Source of the DNA: DASUZB01 sp036377075
Lineage (GTDB): Bacteria > Actinomycetota > CALGFH01
Length of the DNA: 13,528 nt
Assembly (NCBI GenBank): GCA_036377075.1
Contig: DASUZB010000091.1
Span: forward strand, 1-13,528
Direction: 5' to 3'
Below, in pieces: positions 6,269-12,805 of the stretch. The position numbers were made by a program, and so were the translations under genes. Within the stretch, counting starts at the first letter, position 1. Each line of letters opens with the position of its first letter. The notes below the pieces were generated by a model. It was not told the DNA's origin, did not search any database, and worked only from the letters and a program-made list of their open reading frames with translations.

Positions 6269-9175
6269 GTGCCCAAGGACGTCGAGCGGAACGTGCTCGC
6301 CGAGCGCCGGCGCAACGACACGTCCTGGTCGAAACCCCGCCCCGCTGCCCGGCATGACGGCGGCCGGGTCGATCCGCTCCTCGAATTGCGGCGCAGGGTG
6401 GGAAACCGTGCCATCGCCGAGCTCCTCCGACCGGGCAGCGCTCGTCATCTGGACCCCGGCCTACGGGCTTTCATGGAGGCGCGCCTCGGCTACGACCTCG
6501 GCCACGTGAGGGTACGCACCGACGCCGCTGCCGCCGCGGCGGCAGCGGCGCTCGACGCGGACGCGTTCGCGGTCGGTGGCGACGTCGTCTTCGGTGCCGG
6601 GCGGTACGAGCCAGGGACCAGCGAAGGACGGCGGCTCCTGGCCCACGAGCTCGCCCACGCCGTCCAGCAGAGAGACCACCCAGGCGTTGGCGCCGCCAGG
6701 GCGGCCGGGCTGCGGGTCGACCCGTCGGAGCAGGCCGAGCACGCCGCGGACGCGGTAGCCGGCAGCGTCGCGGCAGGGCCGATCCCCACCCTCCCGGTGA
6801 CCGCCGGCACCCTCGGCGCTCCGGCCGTGCAGCGGCAGGCCGCGAGCGCCCGCGAACGGGCCCGGGGCCGGCCGCCGGAGATCGCACCCCAGGTCGTCCA
6901 GGAGATGAAAGGGGACGTCGAGCGGATCGTCGAACGCCTCCGCCAGCAGGTGCTGCCCAGCTCCCAGGAGTGGGAGATCGTGGGACTGGTCCGCAAGTGG
7001 GCCGAGGCGGACGCCAGGGACCGCGAGCGGACCGGCCACGGGGAAACCGGCCACCTGGACCGGTTCCTTGCCGAGCTCAAGCGGCGCGTCTACTCGCGCA
7101 GCACCGCCCGCTCCGGATGGGTCGAGCAATGGGCGAGCGCGTACGACGACCTCTGGTACGAGCTCGAGGACGAGCGGCTGGAGGCGTTCAAGGAGCTCGT
7201 GGCCACGAGCAGGACCCAAGCCGGCACGGGTCCGCTGAGCCAGCGGACGGCGAACCTGTGGGGCGTGCTCGGCAAGCAGGAGGCGATCGGCCTCTGGGGG
7301 ATGCTGAAGGGAATGGGCACCGGCGCGGCCGGCCTGGTCGACGAGGGCGCCTGGGCGGTCACCAAGGCGCTGCGGGCGCAGGGCGTCGACGTCGCCGACC
7401 CGGAGTCGGCAGCCGCCTGGCTCGAAGAGCAGTACGACTTCTCGGGGGAGGTGATGTTCGGCGCCGAATGGAAATCGGGCGAGAAGCTCTTCCTGGGCAT
7501 GAGCGCCGCCGAGATCGGCACCTCGGGGGGCGGCATCATCTGGCAGCTCGTCATGCTGGGCTCGGGGAAGACGGCGCCGGCCTGGGTCAAGGGCGCGCTG
7601 CGGGTGTTCGGCATCGCCTCCAACCTCAAGGGCATCAACGACTCGGCCAGCGCCATCGCCGACATCATCGCCAAACGGCAGGAGAAGGGCCCGGTCGACT
7701 TCGCCAAGCTGCTGCAGGACGCCGCCTTCCTCGAGCAGGTGACCAAGCTCACCGCCAACGTCGTCGGGGCGATCGCGGCCGGGAGGACGTCCAGCACCCA
7801 GGCTGGGCAGGCCACCGCGGCCGCCCTGTCGCGGATCGGCATCCTGCTCGACGGTGCGCAGGCGAGCGCACAGATCGGAAGGCTCATCGAGATCGCCACC
7901 TCGGAGATGAGCTCGCAGGCCAAGGAGGAGGCCGCCGGCAAGGTGGTCGTCCAGCTCATCCACAGCGGCATCGCCATCGCCACGGGCGCCAAGAGCCACC
8001 ACGAGGAGTTCGGCGGCAAGCAGCAGCGCCCTTCCACCCAGACGACGGCGGTACCGCCGACCAAGCCTCCTGCCAAAGCGCCTGCGCCACCTGGTCCTCC
8101 GGGCCGAAGACCGCCGGGGGTCACCGAGATCGTCGGCGAACCCGTGATCCTGCCGAGCAAGCCCAAGGGCAAGGTCGTCGGCTCGACGGCCGAGGCCTCC
8201 GCGACGCCGTCGACGGAGCCCGTCGTACTCACCGACGAGCGCGGCCGGGTGGTCGGCGAGAAGCCGGTGGCGCCGAAGGGCAAGACGGTGGGACTCGTCA
8301 ACCCGGAACGACAGCGGGTCTACGAGAAGGGCAAGCGCCGTGGCGAGCCACTTCCCGAGCAGCGGACCAAGGAGCAGAGGGCGGCGTTCGAGAAGGCGCT
8401 TGGGCCGTTCAGGCAGCCGGCGAAGGCCGGACCGGCGAAGGGTGGCGCCACGGAGGTGCCCCCGCCGCCGCTGGTCCTCAGCCCGCAGGCCGCGGCGGCC
8501 AAGCCGCCACCCGCCGAGGGCCCGGTGATCCTCGGGCCCGACAAGAAGCCGATGCGTGGTGCCCCGGCGAGCCCGGGCTTCGTGCGGGCCCCGAGCGGCG
8601 AACAGGTCGTTGCCGGGGCACGCGTGCGCCTCGACGAGCCCCTCGGCGTCGCCGTTCCCCCGGGGACGACCCGCTATGGCACGGAAGCCCAGTCCGTGAT
8701 CATCAACCGGCGCTACCCCGGCCCCGACGTCACGCCGCTGCCCTTCGCGTTTCCCGCGTTCGACGCTGTCCAAGGCGGCACGGTGACGCCCGTGCTGGCA
8801 GGCCAGGGACGGGCCGGCGCGCTCAAGAAGGGCGTACGCATCGAAGGTGGCACGGCGATCAGCATCAAGGCGATCGACGCGGCGGCGGCGAAGAGCTACG
8901 CCACCGCCGAGTCCACCTACAGCAGCATGAAGCCGTGGGTCGACGTGGCCGCGGACTACCCGGGAGGCGGGGCCGTCTCGCTCAGCCAGGACGTTGGCGG
9001 AGAGCCGGTGCAGTACACCGTCGTCAACCCAACCAAGCGCGTGCTGCACGTCGAGCTCGCCGTGACGCCGACGAACGAGCAGATGGACGGTTTCGCCCGG
9101 CTTCGCAACTATGCCGAGGACCGCGGGGTCGAGCTCCGACTGGTGGCTCCCAACCAAGTCCGCCCACGGCCGTGA
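6269..9175 (+). CDS. DUF4157 (eCIS-core) protein, candidate injected effector
   Basis: 968 residues. The GTG start has CCAGGAG 5 nt upstream. Residues ~60-135 are a DUF4157 domain, ending in the zinc-peptidase-like HELAH motif (His126, Glu127, His130) that marks cargo and accessory proteins of eCIS loci. Residues ~190-320 are charged helices. Residues ~325-590 are helical with several moderately hydrophobic glycine-rich segments (LWGMLKGMGTGAAGLV, GGIIWQLVMLGSG, VVQLIHSGIAIATGA), possibly membrane-active. A Pro/Ala/Lys-rich linker (~590-800) carries loose repeats of a P-V-x-L...K/R-G-x-V-V-G unit. The last ~150 residues form a compact mixed alpha/beta region (GVRIEGGTAISIKAID; VLHVELAVTPTNEQM; YAEDRGVELRLV) that I do not recognise. 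There is no signal peptide, as expected for eCIS cargo. The divergent placement beside the ATPase supports a role with this particle. Toxin activity is inferred from the layout (delivery domain, linker, C-terminal domain), not shown. Confidence 0.85.
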   Translation: MPKDVERNVLAERRRNDTSWSKPRPAARHDGGRVDPLLELRRRVGNRAIAELLRPGSARHLDPGLRAFMEARLGYDLGHVRVRTDAAAAAAAAALDADAFAVGGDVVFGAGRYEPGTSEGRRLLAHELAHAVQQRDHPGVGAARAAGLRVDPSEQAEHAADAVAGSVAAGPIPTLPVTAGTLGAPAVQRQAASARERARGRPPEIAPQVVQEMKGDVERIVERLRQQVLPSSQEWEIVGLVRKWAEADARDRERTGHGETGHLDRFLAELKRRVYSRSTARSGWVEQWASAYDDLWYELEDERLEAFKELVATSRTQAGTGPLSQRTANLWGVLGKQEAIGLWGMLKGMGTGAAGLVDEGAWAVTKALRAQGVDVADPESAAAWLEEQYDFSGEVMFGAEWKSGEKLFLGMSAAEIGTSGGGIIWQLVMLGSGKTAPAWVKGALRVFGIASNLKGINDSASAIADIIAKRQEKGPVDFAKLLQDAAFLEQVTKLTANVVGAIAAGRTSSTQAGQATAAALSRIGILLDGAQASAQIGRLIEIATSEMSSQAKEEAAGKVVVQLIHSGIAIATGAKSHHEEFGGKQQRPSTQTTAVPPTKPPAKAPAPPGPPGRRPPGVTEIVGEPVILPSKPKGKVVGSTAEASATPSTEPVVLTDERGRVVGEKPVAPKGKTVGLVNPERQRVYEKGKRRGEPLPEQRTKEQRAAFEKALGPFRQPAKAGPAKGGATEVPPPPLVLSPQAAAAKPPPAEGPVILGPDKKPMRGAPASPGFVRAPSGEQVVAGARVRLDEPLGVAVPPGTTRYGTEAQSVIINRRYPGPDVTPLPFAFPAFDAVQGGTVTPVLAGQGRAGALKKGVRIEGGTAISIKAIDAAAAKSYATAESTYSSMKPWVDVAADYPGGGAVSLSQDVGGEPVQYTVVNPTKRVLHVELAVTPTNEQMDGFARLRNYAEDRGVELRLVAPNQVRPRP

Positions 9176-9328
9176 AGCCACCTGGCAATGGCTCCGAATC
9201 AGCAGTGCGACCACACGGCACGGAACGGGTAGGGACGGACGCCCGACTCGACCCGGCGGCACGGCGCTGGGCTGGGAAGACAGGAATGGGAAGGGCCGCA
9301 AGGACGGGTGAGGACCAAAGCCGACGCT

Positions 9329-9374
9329 GGCTACCGGATCTGGTGGTTGGGGGCTCGAATCCCTCGCGGCGCGC
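9329..9374 (+). pseudogene. tRNA-Arg 3'-half-like remnant, candidate attachment site
   Basis: The sequence has a complete T-arm: stem GGGGG (9349-9353), loop CTCGAAT (9354-9360), stem CCCTC (9361-9365), with one G-T pair. GGTTGGGGG and CTCGAATCCCT match the 3' half of actinobacterial tRNA-Arg, as I remember it, with a single change in the T-loop. The preceding GGCTACCGGATC resembles its anticodon-loop region, and GGCGCGC follows like its acceptor end. No D-arm, complementary anticodon stem or matching 5' acceptor strand precedes it, so it is not a working tRNA. It lies between the DUF4157 gene and the chromosomal-type genes. tRNA 3' halves are common integration sites, so this may be a relic island boundary. 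GCGCGC at 9369-9374 and 9380-9385 can also form a short hairpin downstream of the reductase stop. Confidence 0.5.
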
Positions 9375-9404
9375 ACTCGGCGCGCGTAGCTCGGCTCAGA
9401 CCGG

Positions 9405-9986
9405 TCATCGGCGCACCCGGTAGCGCAGGTGGAGCACCCGGTTGCCTTGGATCACCACGTCAGGATCCTCCAACAGGTGCTGTGCGTCGACCGACCCGAA
9501 GTAGCGCTTGCCGGACCCGAACACCACGGGCGCGACGTCCATGGCGACCTCGTCGACGAGCCCTGCGGCCAGCACCTGGCCGCCGACGTCGCCGGCGGCG
9601 ACCTCGACCGTGCGGTCGCCCGCAAGCTCCTGTGCCTTGGCCATGGCGGCCTCGACGCCGTCGATGAAGTGGAACGGCGCCTCGGGGTCCCAGCCCTGGG
9701 GCATCGGCCGGTGCGACACGACGACCACGTGGTCGATCCCGCCCGGTGGCTTCCCGGCCCAGCCGTCCGTCATGTCGAAGACGTGGCGCCCGACGATCGT
9801 CACTCCGATCTGGTCCCAGTACGGCCGGGTGTAGTCGTAGGACGCCTGCGACACCTTCGCCTCCCCGGTCTCGTCCAACGGGACGTCACCGCTGGACATC
9901 CAGTCGAACAGCGGGCCGGGCTGGTCGTTCTCGTCCGCGATGAAGCCGTCCACCGACACCGAGCTGTACAGGACCACCTTGCCCAT
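9405..9986 (-). CDS. Dihydrofolate reductase / RibD C-terminal family protein
   Basis: 193 residues, the usual length for the stand-alone 'dihydrofolate reductase family' proteins of actinobacteria, NADPH-dependent reductases whose substrates are mostly unknown. Visible signatures: the N-terminal strand and loop VVLYSSVSVDGFIAD, the central TIVGRHVFDMTDGW and HVVVVSHRP, and the C-terminal VAAGDVGGQVLAAGLVDEVAMDVAPVVFGSG, matching the GG...Q.L.AGLVDE...PV..G.G pattern of the family. The ATG at 9986 has GAGGAGAG upstream. An upstream in-frame start at 10088 lies within the AraC pseudogene and is not preferred. The gene follows that pseudogene by 67 nt in the same direction, so the intact regulator and reductase may once have formed an operon. 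True folate metabolism is unlikely because the classical FolA active-site sequence is absent. Confidence 0.92.
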   Translation of the reverse strand: MGKVVLYSSVSVDGFIADENDQPGPLFDWMSSGDVPLDETGEAKVSQASYDYTRPYWDQIGVTIVGRHVFDMTDGWAGKPPGGIDHVVVVSHRPMPQGWDPEAPFHFIDGVEAAMAKAQELAGDRTVEVAAGDVGGQVLAAGLVDEVAMDVAPVVFGSGKRYFGSVDAQHLLEDPDVVIQGNRVLHLRYRVRR

Positions 9987-10053
9987 GGCCTCTCTCTCCT
10001 CTGCTCGGGAACGCCCATCCTGGCGTGTCGGGAGTTGCCGGTCTTGTAAGAAA

Positions 10054-10510
10054 TCAATCGGCTGGCAGCGGTCCGACGTCGAGCGCATGGCCGGGATGTT
10101 CGCGCAGGAACCGCCGCCGGACGTCCAGGTACCGGGTCGGCGTCAGCCCCGTGAACGTCCGGAAGTTGCTCCACCGTCACCGGCCGGTCGCACAGCTTGG
10201 CCGCAGGCATCGGCAGGAACGGCGCCAGCCCCCACGGCTTGAAGTGCACGCCGACTGACCGGGTCCCCGGTGGGTAGCCGAACTCCAAGGCGCGGGTAGG
10301 CGTGGTGACCACGCAGCCGTCGGCGTGCTCGGCCGTCTCGATGTCGGTGCCGGCGCGGATGCGGAACGGCGCCCCGAGGTTGACGATGAGCACCGCCGAC
10401 GGCATCGGCGGCAGCGTCAGCCAGGGGTACGGCGGCGCGCCCTGCAGGTAGTAGAGGTCGTCGATCAGCCCGTCCAGCGGCGGTCGCGGCACTCTGGACA
10501 CGTACTCCAC
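10054..10510 (-). pseudogene. AraC-family transcriptional regulator, internally deleted
   Basis: From the GTG at 10510 the frame encodes the N-terminal DUF6597-type sensor domain of an AraC regulator: EYVSRVPRPPLDGLIDDLYY, ALIVNLGAPFRIRAGTD-like text, TRALEFGYPPGTRSVGVHFK, and LCDRPVTVEQL (~112 residues). At about 10169 the frame breaks. Shifted by one base, it continues NFRTFTGLTPTRYLDVRRRF and then LREHPGHAL to LPAD and a TGA at 10054-10056, which is the last piece of the AraC helix-turn-helix domain and the natural C-terminus. The rest of the sensor domain and most of the DNA-binding domain, roughly 100 or more residues by comparison with the family, are missing. Both natural ends remain, so this is an internal deletion with a frame change rather than a window artefact. 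It cannot bind DNA normally. In the unshifted frame the remnant runs on into meaningless sequence. Confidence 0.85.
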
Positions 10511-10716
10511 GCGTCACAGCATCGCCGACGCACGGGCGGGCCGCCAGGTCGTCCTACGCCGGCAGTCGCGGAACTGCGGCGGGCGCCCCTCCTTGCGCGC
10601 GGCCACGGCCCCCTCGAAGTTGCCGGTCAGCAGCCGCACGAGCATCTGGCCCACGCCCTCGATGTGCTGCTCCAAGGGACTCCGGGTTGAGTCCGCCGAC
10701 GCTGTCGCGTTCCGCC

Positions 10717-10756
10717 GATCCCGGCCACACCGAGGCCGCGGCCGGCAGCCGGGATC
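10717..10756. repeat. Inverted repeat with GC-rich centre
   Basis: GATCCCGGC (10717-10725) and GCCGGGATC (10748-10756) form a 9-bp stem around a 22-nt loop, which itself contains the palindrome GGCCGCGGCC. It could be a terminator-like structure or a decayed element end. No gene end is close enough to decide. Confidence 0.4.
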
Positions 10757-10914
10757 AGACCGCCCGAGCGAGTATGGCGAATGTGACCGCAAGCCGCTGG
10801 GTCACCCGCTGCCGGGACGCGTTGGCGTCTCCGTTGGACACCAACACGTCGATGACCCGGGCGAGTCCATCGGGGCCGGGCGCCGCTTTGCACGGGGTTT
10901 CGACCGGGATCCGC

Positions 10915-10946
10915 GTGCCAGATCGCCCATCTGGGCGATCTGGCAC
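10915..10946 (-). terminator. Hairpin terminator after the ECF42 sigma gene
   Basis: GTGCCAGATCGCCCA and its exact complement form a 15-bp stem with only 2 nt between the arms (in practice a 4-nt loop on a shorter stem). It starts 5 nt after the sigma-factor TAG at 10952-10954. There is no T-tract, as is usual for terminators in high-GC actinobacteria. Confidence 0.65.
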
Positions 10947-10951
10947 GGGCA

Positions 10952-12184
10952 CTATCCCAGCTGGGCGCGGCGGCGTGTCAGGTAGGCGGTCTCGGCGGTG
11001 TTGCCCGCCAGCTCGATGGCTTTGTCGTATGCCGCGCGCGACTCCTGGCTGCGGCCCAGCCGGCGCAGCAGGTCGGCGCGGGTCGCATGGTAGGCGTGAT
11101 AGCCGGCCAACTTGCCCTCGAGACGGTCGACGGCCGCCAGTGCCACCTCCGGGCCGTCAAGCTCGGCGACCGCGATGGCCCGGTTGAGGGCGATGATCGG
11201 CGAGGGGTCGAGGCGGACGAGCTGGTCGTAGAGGGCGAGGACCTGCGACCAGTCGGTGTCGCGTGCGTCGCGGGCGGAGGTGTGCACGGCGTTGATCGCC
11301 GCGAGGATCTGGTAGCGACCCGGAGCCACCCCGGCGGCCAGGCGCTCGCGCACCAGCCGATGACCCTCGGCGACCAGCGCCGCGTCCCAGGCCCCACGGT
11401 CCTGCTCGTCGAGGGCGACCAGTCCGCCGCTCGCCGAAACCCGGGCGGCGCGGCGGGCCTCGGTGAGGAGCATCAGCGCCAGCAGCCCGGCCACCTCACC
11501 GTCCTCCGGCATGAGGGCACGGACCAGGCGAGTGAGCCGGATCGCCTCGGCGGTCAGGTCGTGACGTACGGGATCGGTGTCGGGGCCGGTCGCCAGGTAG
11601 CCCTCGTTGAAGACGAGGTACAGGACGGCGAGTACGCCAGAGACGCGCGCCGGGAGATCCTCCGCGGACGGCACCCGATAGGGGATGCGAGCCGCCTTGA
11701 TCTTGGCCTTCGCGCGGGTGATCCGCCGCCCCATGGTGGTCTCCTGCACCAGGAAGGCACGGGCGATCTCGGGCACGGTCAGACCGCCGACCATGCGCAG
11801 CGTCAGCGCCACGCGGGTCTCCATCGCCAGCGCCGGGTGGCAGCAGGTGAAGATCAGCCGGAGCCGCTCGTCGTCGATGGCGCCGAGAGGCTCGGGCGGG
11901 TCGTCGTCGTACACCACCTGAGCCTCCTTCTGCCTGTCGCCGCGCTGGTTCTCGCGCCGGATCCGGTCGATGGCCTTGCGGGTGGCGGTGGTGGTCAGCC
12001 AGGCACCAGGGTTGGGGGGTACGCCGACGGCCGGCCACCGCTCGACGGCGGCCGCGAACGCCTCCGCCGCGGCCTCCTCGGCGATGTCGAGGTCACCGAA
12101 ACGCCGGGCCAGGGCGGCGACCACCCGCGCCCACTCCTCCTGGTGGGCCCGGGTGATCGCCTCCCGCACGTCGACCCTGTTCAC
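10952..12184 (-). CDS. ECF42-group RNA polymerase sigma factor with C-terminal extension
   Basis: 410 residues from the GTG at 12184. Region sigma-2 spans about residues 13-80 (RAHQEEWARVVAALARRFGD, AWLTTTATRKAIDRIRRE) and sigma-4 about 104-170 (IFTCCHPALAMETRVALTLR, GLTVPEIARAFLVQETTMGR, RITRAKAKIK). The following ~230 residues are the DUF6596/TPR-like extension specific to this group, including the conserved VLYLVFNEGYLA (188-198) and QVLALYDQLVRLDPSPIIAL. ECF42 factors lack a classical anti-sigma factor; the extension is needed for activity and is genetically paired with DGPF proteins. The start overlaps the DGPF stop as GTGA, so translation is coupled, which explains the weak ribosome site. 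Upstream in-frame sequence overlaps the DGPF gene and is a shadow. A hairpin terminator follows immediately. Confidence 0.95.
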   Translation of the reverse strand: MNRVDVREAITRAHQEEWARVVAALARRFGDLDIAEEAAAEAFAAAVERWPAVGVPPNPGAWLTTTATRKAIDRIRRENQRGDRQKEAQVVYDDDPPEPLGAIDDERLRLIFTCCHPALAMETRVALTLRMVGGLTVPEIARAFLVQETTMGRRITRAKAKIKAARIPYRVPSAEDLPARVSGVLAVLYLVFNEGYLATGPDTDPVRHDLTAEAIRLTRLVRALMPEDGEVAGLLALMLLTEARRAARVSASGGLVALDEQDRGAWDAALVAEGHRLVRERLAAGVAPGRYQILAAINAVHTSARDARDTDWSQVLALYDQLVRLDPSPIIALNRAIAVAELDGPEVALAAVDRLEGKLAGYHAYHATRADLLRRLGRSQESRAAYDKAIELAGNTAETAYLTRRRAQLG

Positions 12185-12504
12185 AGGAACGGCCGCACCT
12201 CGACCTTCCGGTTGCAGGCCTTCGACCCCTCGGCGGCGAGCTCGAGCGCCACGTCGAGGTCGGCGGCCTCGATGATCCAGAAGCCGGCGAGGTACTCCTT
12301 GGACTCCAGGAAGGGCCCGTCGGTGAACAGCGCCTCCCCACCCCGGCTGTCGATGACGGTGGCCGAGCTGGGCGACGCGAGGCCACCGGCGAAGACCCAG
12401 TGGCCCTCCGCCTCGAGCCGGTCGTTGAACGCGTCGATGGCAGCCATCTCGGACGGGGTGGCGGAGCCGGTCTTGTCGTCGATCACGGAAACCAGGTACT
12501 GCAT
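12181..12504 (-). CDS. DGPF (YCII-related) domain protein
   Basis: 107 residues of the YCII-like ferredoxin-fold family in the DGPF subgroup: the defining Asp-Gly-Pro-Phe is at 62-65 (ALFTDGPFLESKEYLAGFWI). The start MQYLVSVIDD and the C-terminal VEVRPF ending also fit. Proteins of this kind are the regular genomic partners, and known regulon members, of ECF42 sigma factors; their biochemical activity is unknown. The ATG at 12504 has AGGAG 10 nt upstream. The stop overlaps the sigma-factor GTG by 4 nt. The leader just upstream contains the perfect palindromes GGGGCGCCCC (12527-12536) and GGGCGGCCGCCC (12543-12554), which could fold near the ribosome site. Confidence 0.95.
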   Translation of the reverse strand: MQYLVSVIDDKTGSATPSEMAAIDAFNDRLEAEGHWVFAGGLASPSSATVIDSRGGEALFTDGPFLESKEYLAGFWIIEAADLDVALELAAEGSKACNRKVEVRPFL

Positions 12505-12562
12505 CTCGGATCATCTCCTGTGGTTTGGGGCGCCCCCCCGCAGGGCGGCCGCCCACCCCTGC

Positions 12563-12588
12563 TACGAACACCTCTGCCCGATCCGACA
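12563..12588 (-). promoter_or_regulatory. Candidate ECF42-type promoter for the DGPF-sigma operon
   Basis: On the minus strand TGTCGG (12588-12583) is followed after 16 nt by CGTA (12566-12563), about 60 nt before the DGPF start. As I recall, ECF42 target promoters carry a TGTCGA-like -35 and a CGA/CGT-type -10, so this is one mismatch away. It would make the operon self-activating. Confidence 0.38.
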
Positions 12589-12697
12589 CCGCCTCCCAGA
12601 CTTCTTTCGAGGACTTTCTGCTACGCCAGTGGTGAGCGATCCGACCGCGACGGTACCTCGTCCCCGTGATTCGCAGTCCGGTCTCCCCGGGGCGTGA

Positions 12698-12740
12698 GAA
12701 CGCCGTCCCTGATCTCGAGTAGCGATCAGGGACGGCGTTC
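12698..12740 (-). terminator. Hairpin terminator after the serine hydrolase gene
   Basis: GAACGCCGTCCCTGATC (12698-12714) and its perfect complement (12724-12740) form a 17-bp stem with a 9-nt loop. It lies 66 nt after the hydrolase stop and upstream of the DGPF promoter region, so it probably separates the two units. No T-tract. Confidence 0.7.
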
Positions 12741-12805
12741 GGGGCGGTCATGCCGCGGCGGTGGGTCGCAGGGCCCGGCGTTGTCTGGTCCGACGTCTTC
12801 GAGCG

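Larger units (their letters stand above)
10511..10951. other. Stretch without a supportable gene
   Basis: The minus-strand frame 10792-10514 is open for 92 codons and stops 3 nt before the AraC GTG. Its segment PLEQHIEGVGQMLVRLLTGN plus FEGAVAARKEGRPPQF looks more protein-like than the rest, and could be the tail of a decayed gene, but I cannot assign a family. A second minus-strand frame ending at 10755 contains LARVIDVLVSNGDANASRQR and VTQRLAVTFAILARAV, also unassigned. Two inverted repeats lie here. Degenerated genes are as likely as plain intergenic DNA. Confidence 0.4.

Noticed and set aside
6461..9376. 971-codon open frame antisense to the DUF4157 gene
   Set aside because: It mirrors the high-GC third positions of the plus-strand gene. 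Its translation is Arg/Gly/Leu/His-rich with no domain, while the plus strand has DUF4157 motifs and a good ribosome site.
9329..9400. Functional permuted tRNA-Arg (3' half before 5' half)
   Set aside because: No convincing anticodon stem, the acceptor pairing is out of register, and the 5'-like part is short and GC-rich. Permuted tRNAs are not expected in bacteria of this kind.
6970..9423. 817-codon plus-strand frame overlapping the DUF4157 gene
   Set aside because: Arg/Gly-rich shifted reading of the same gene, with no recognisable motif.
10952..12751. 599-codon version of the sigma factor starting at 12751
   Set aside because: The first 189 codons overlap the DGPF gene in another frame and cross the hairpin at 12698-12740. 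The coupled GTG at 12184 gives the normal ECF42 length.
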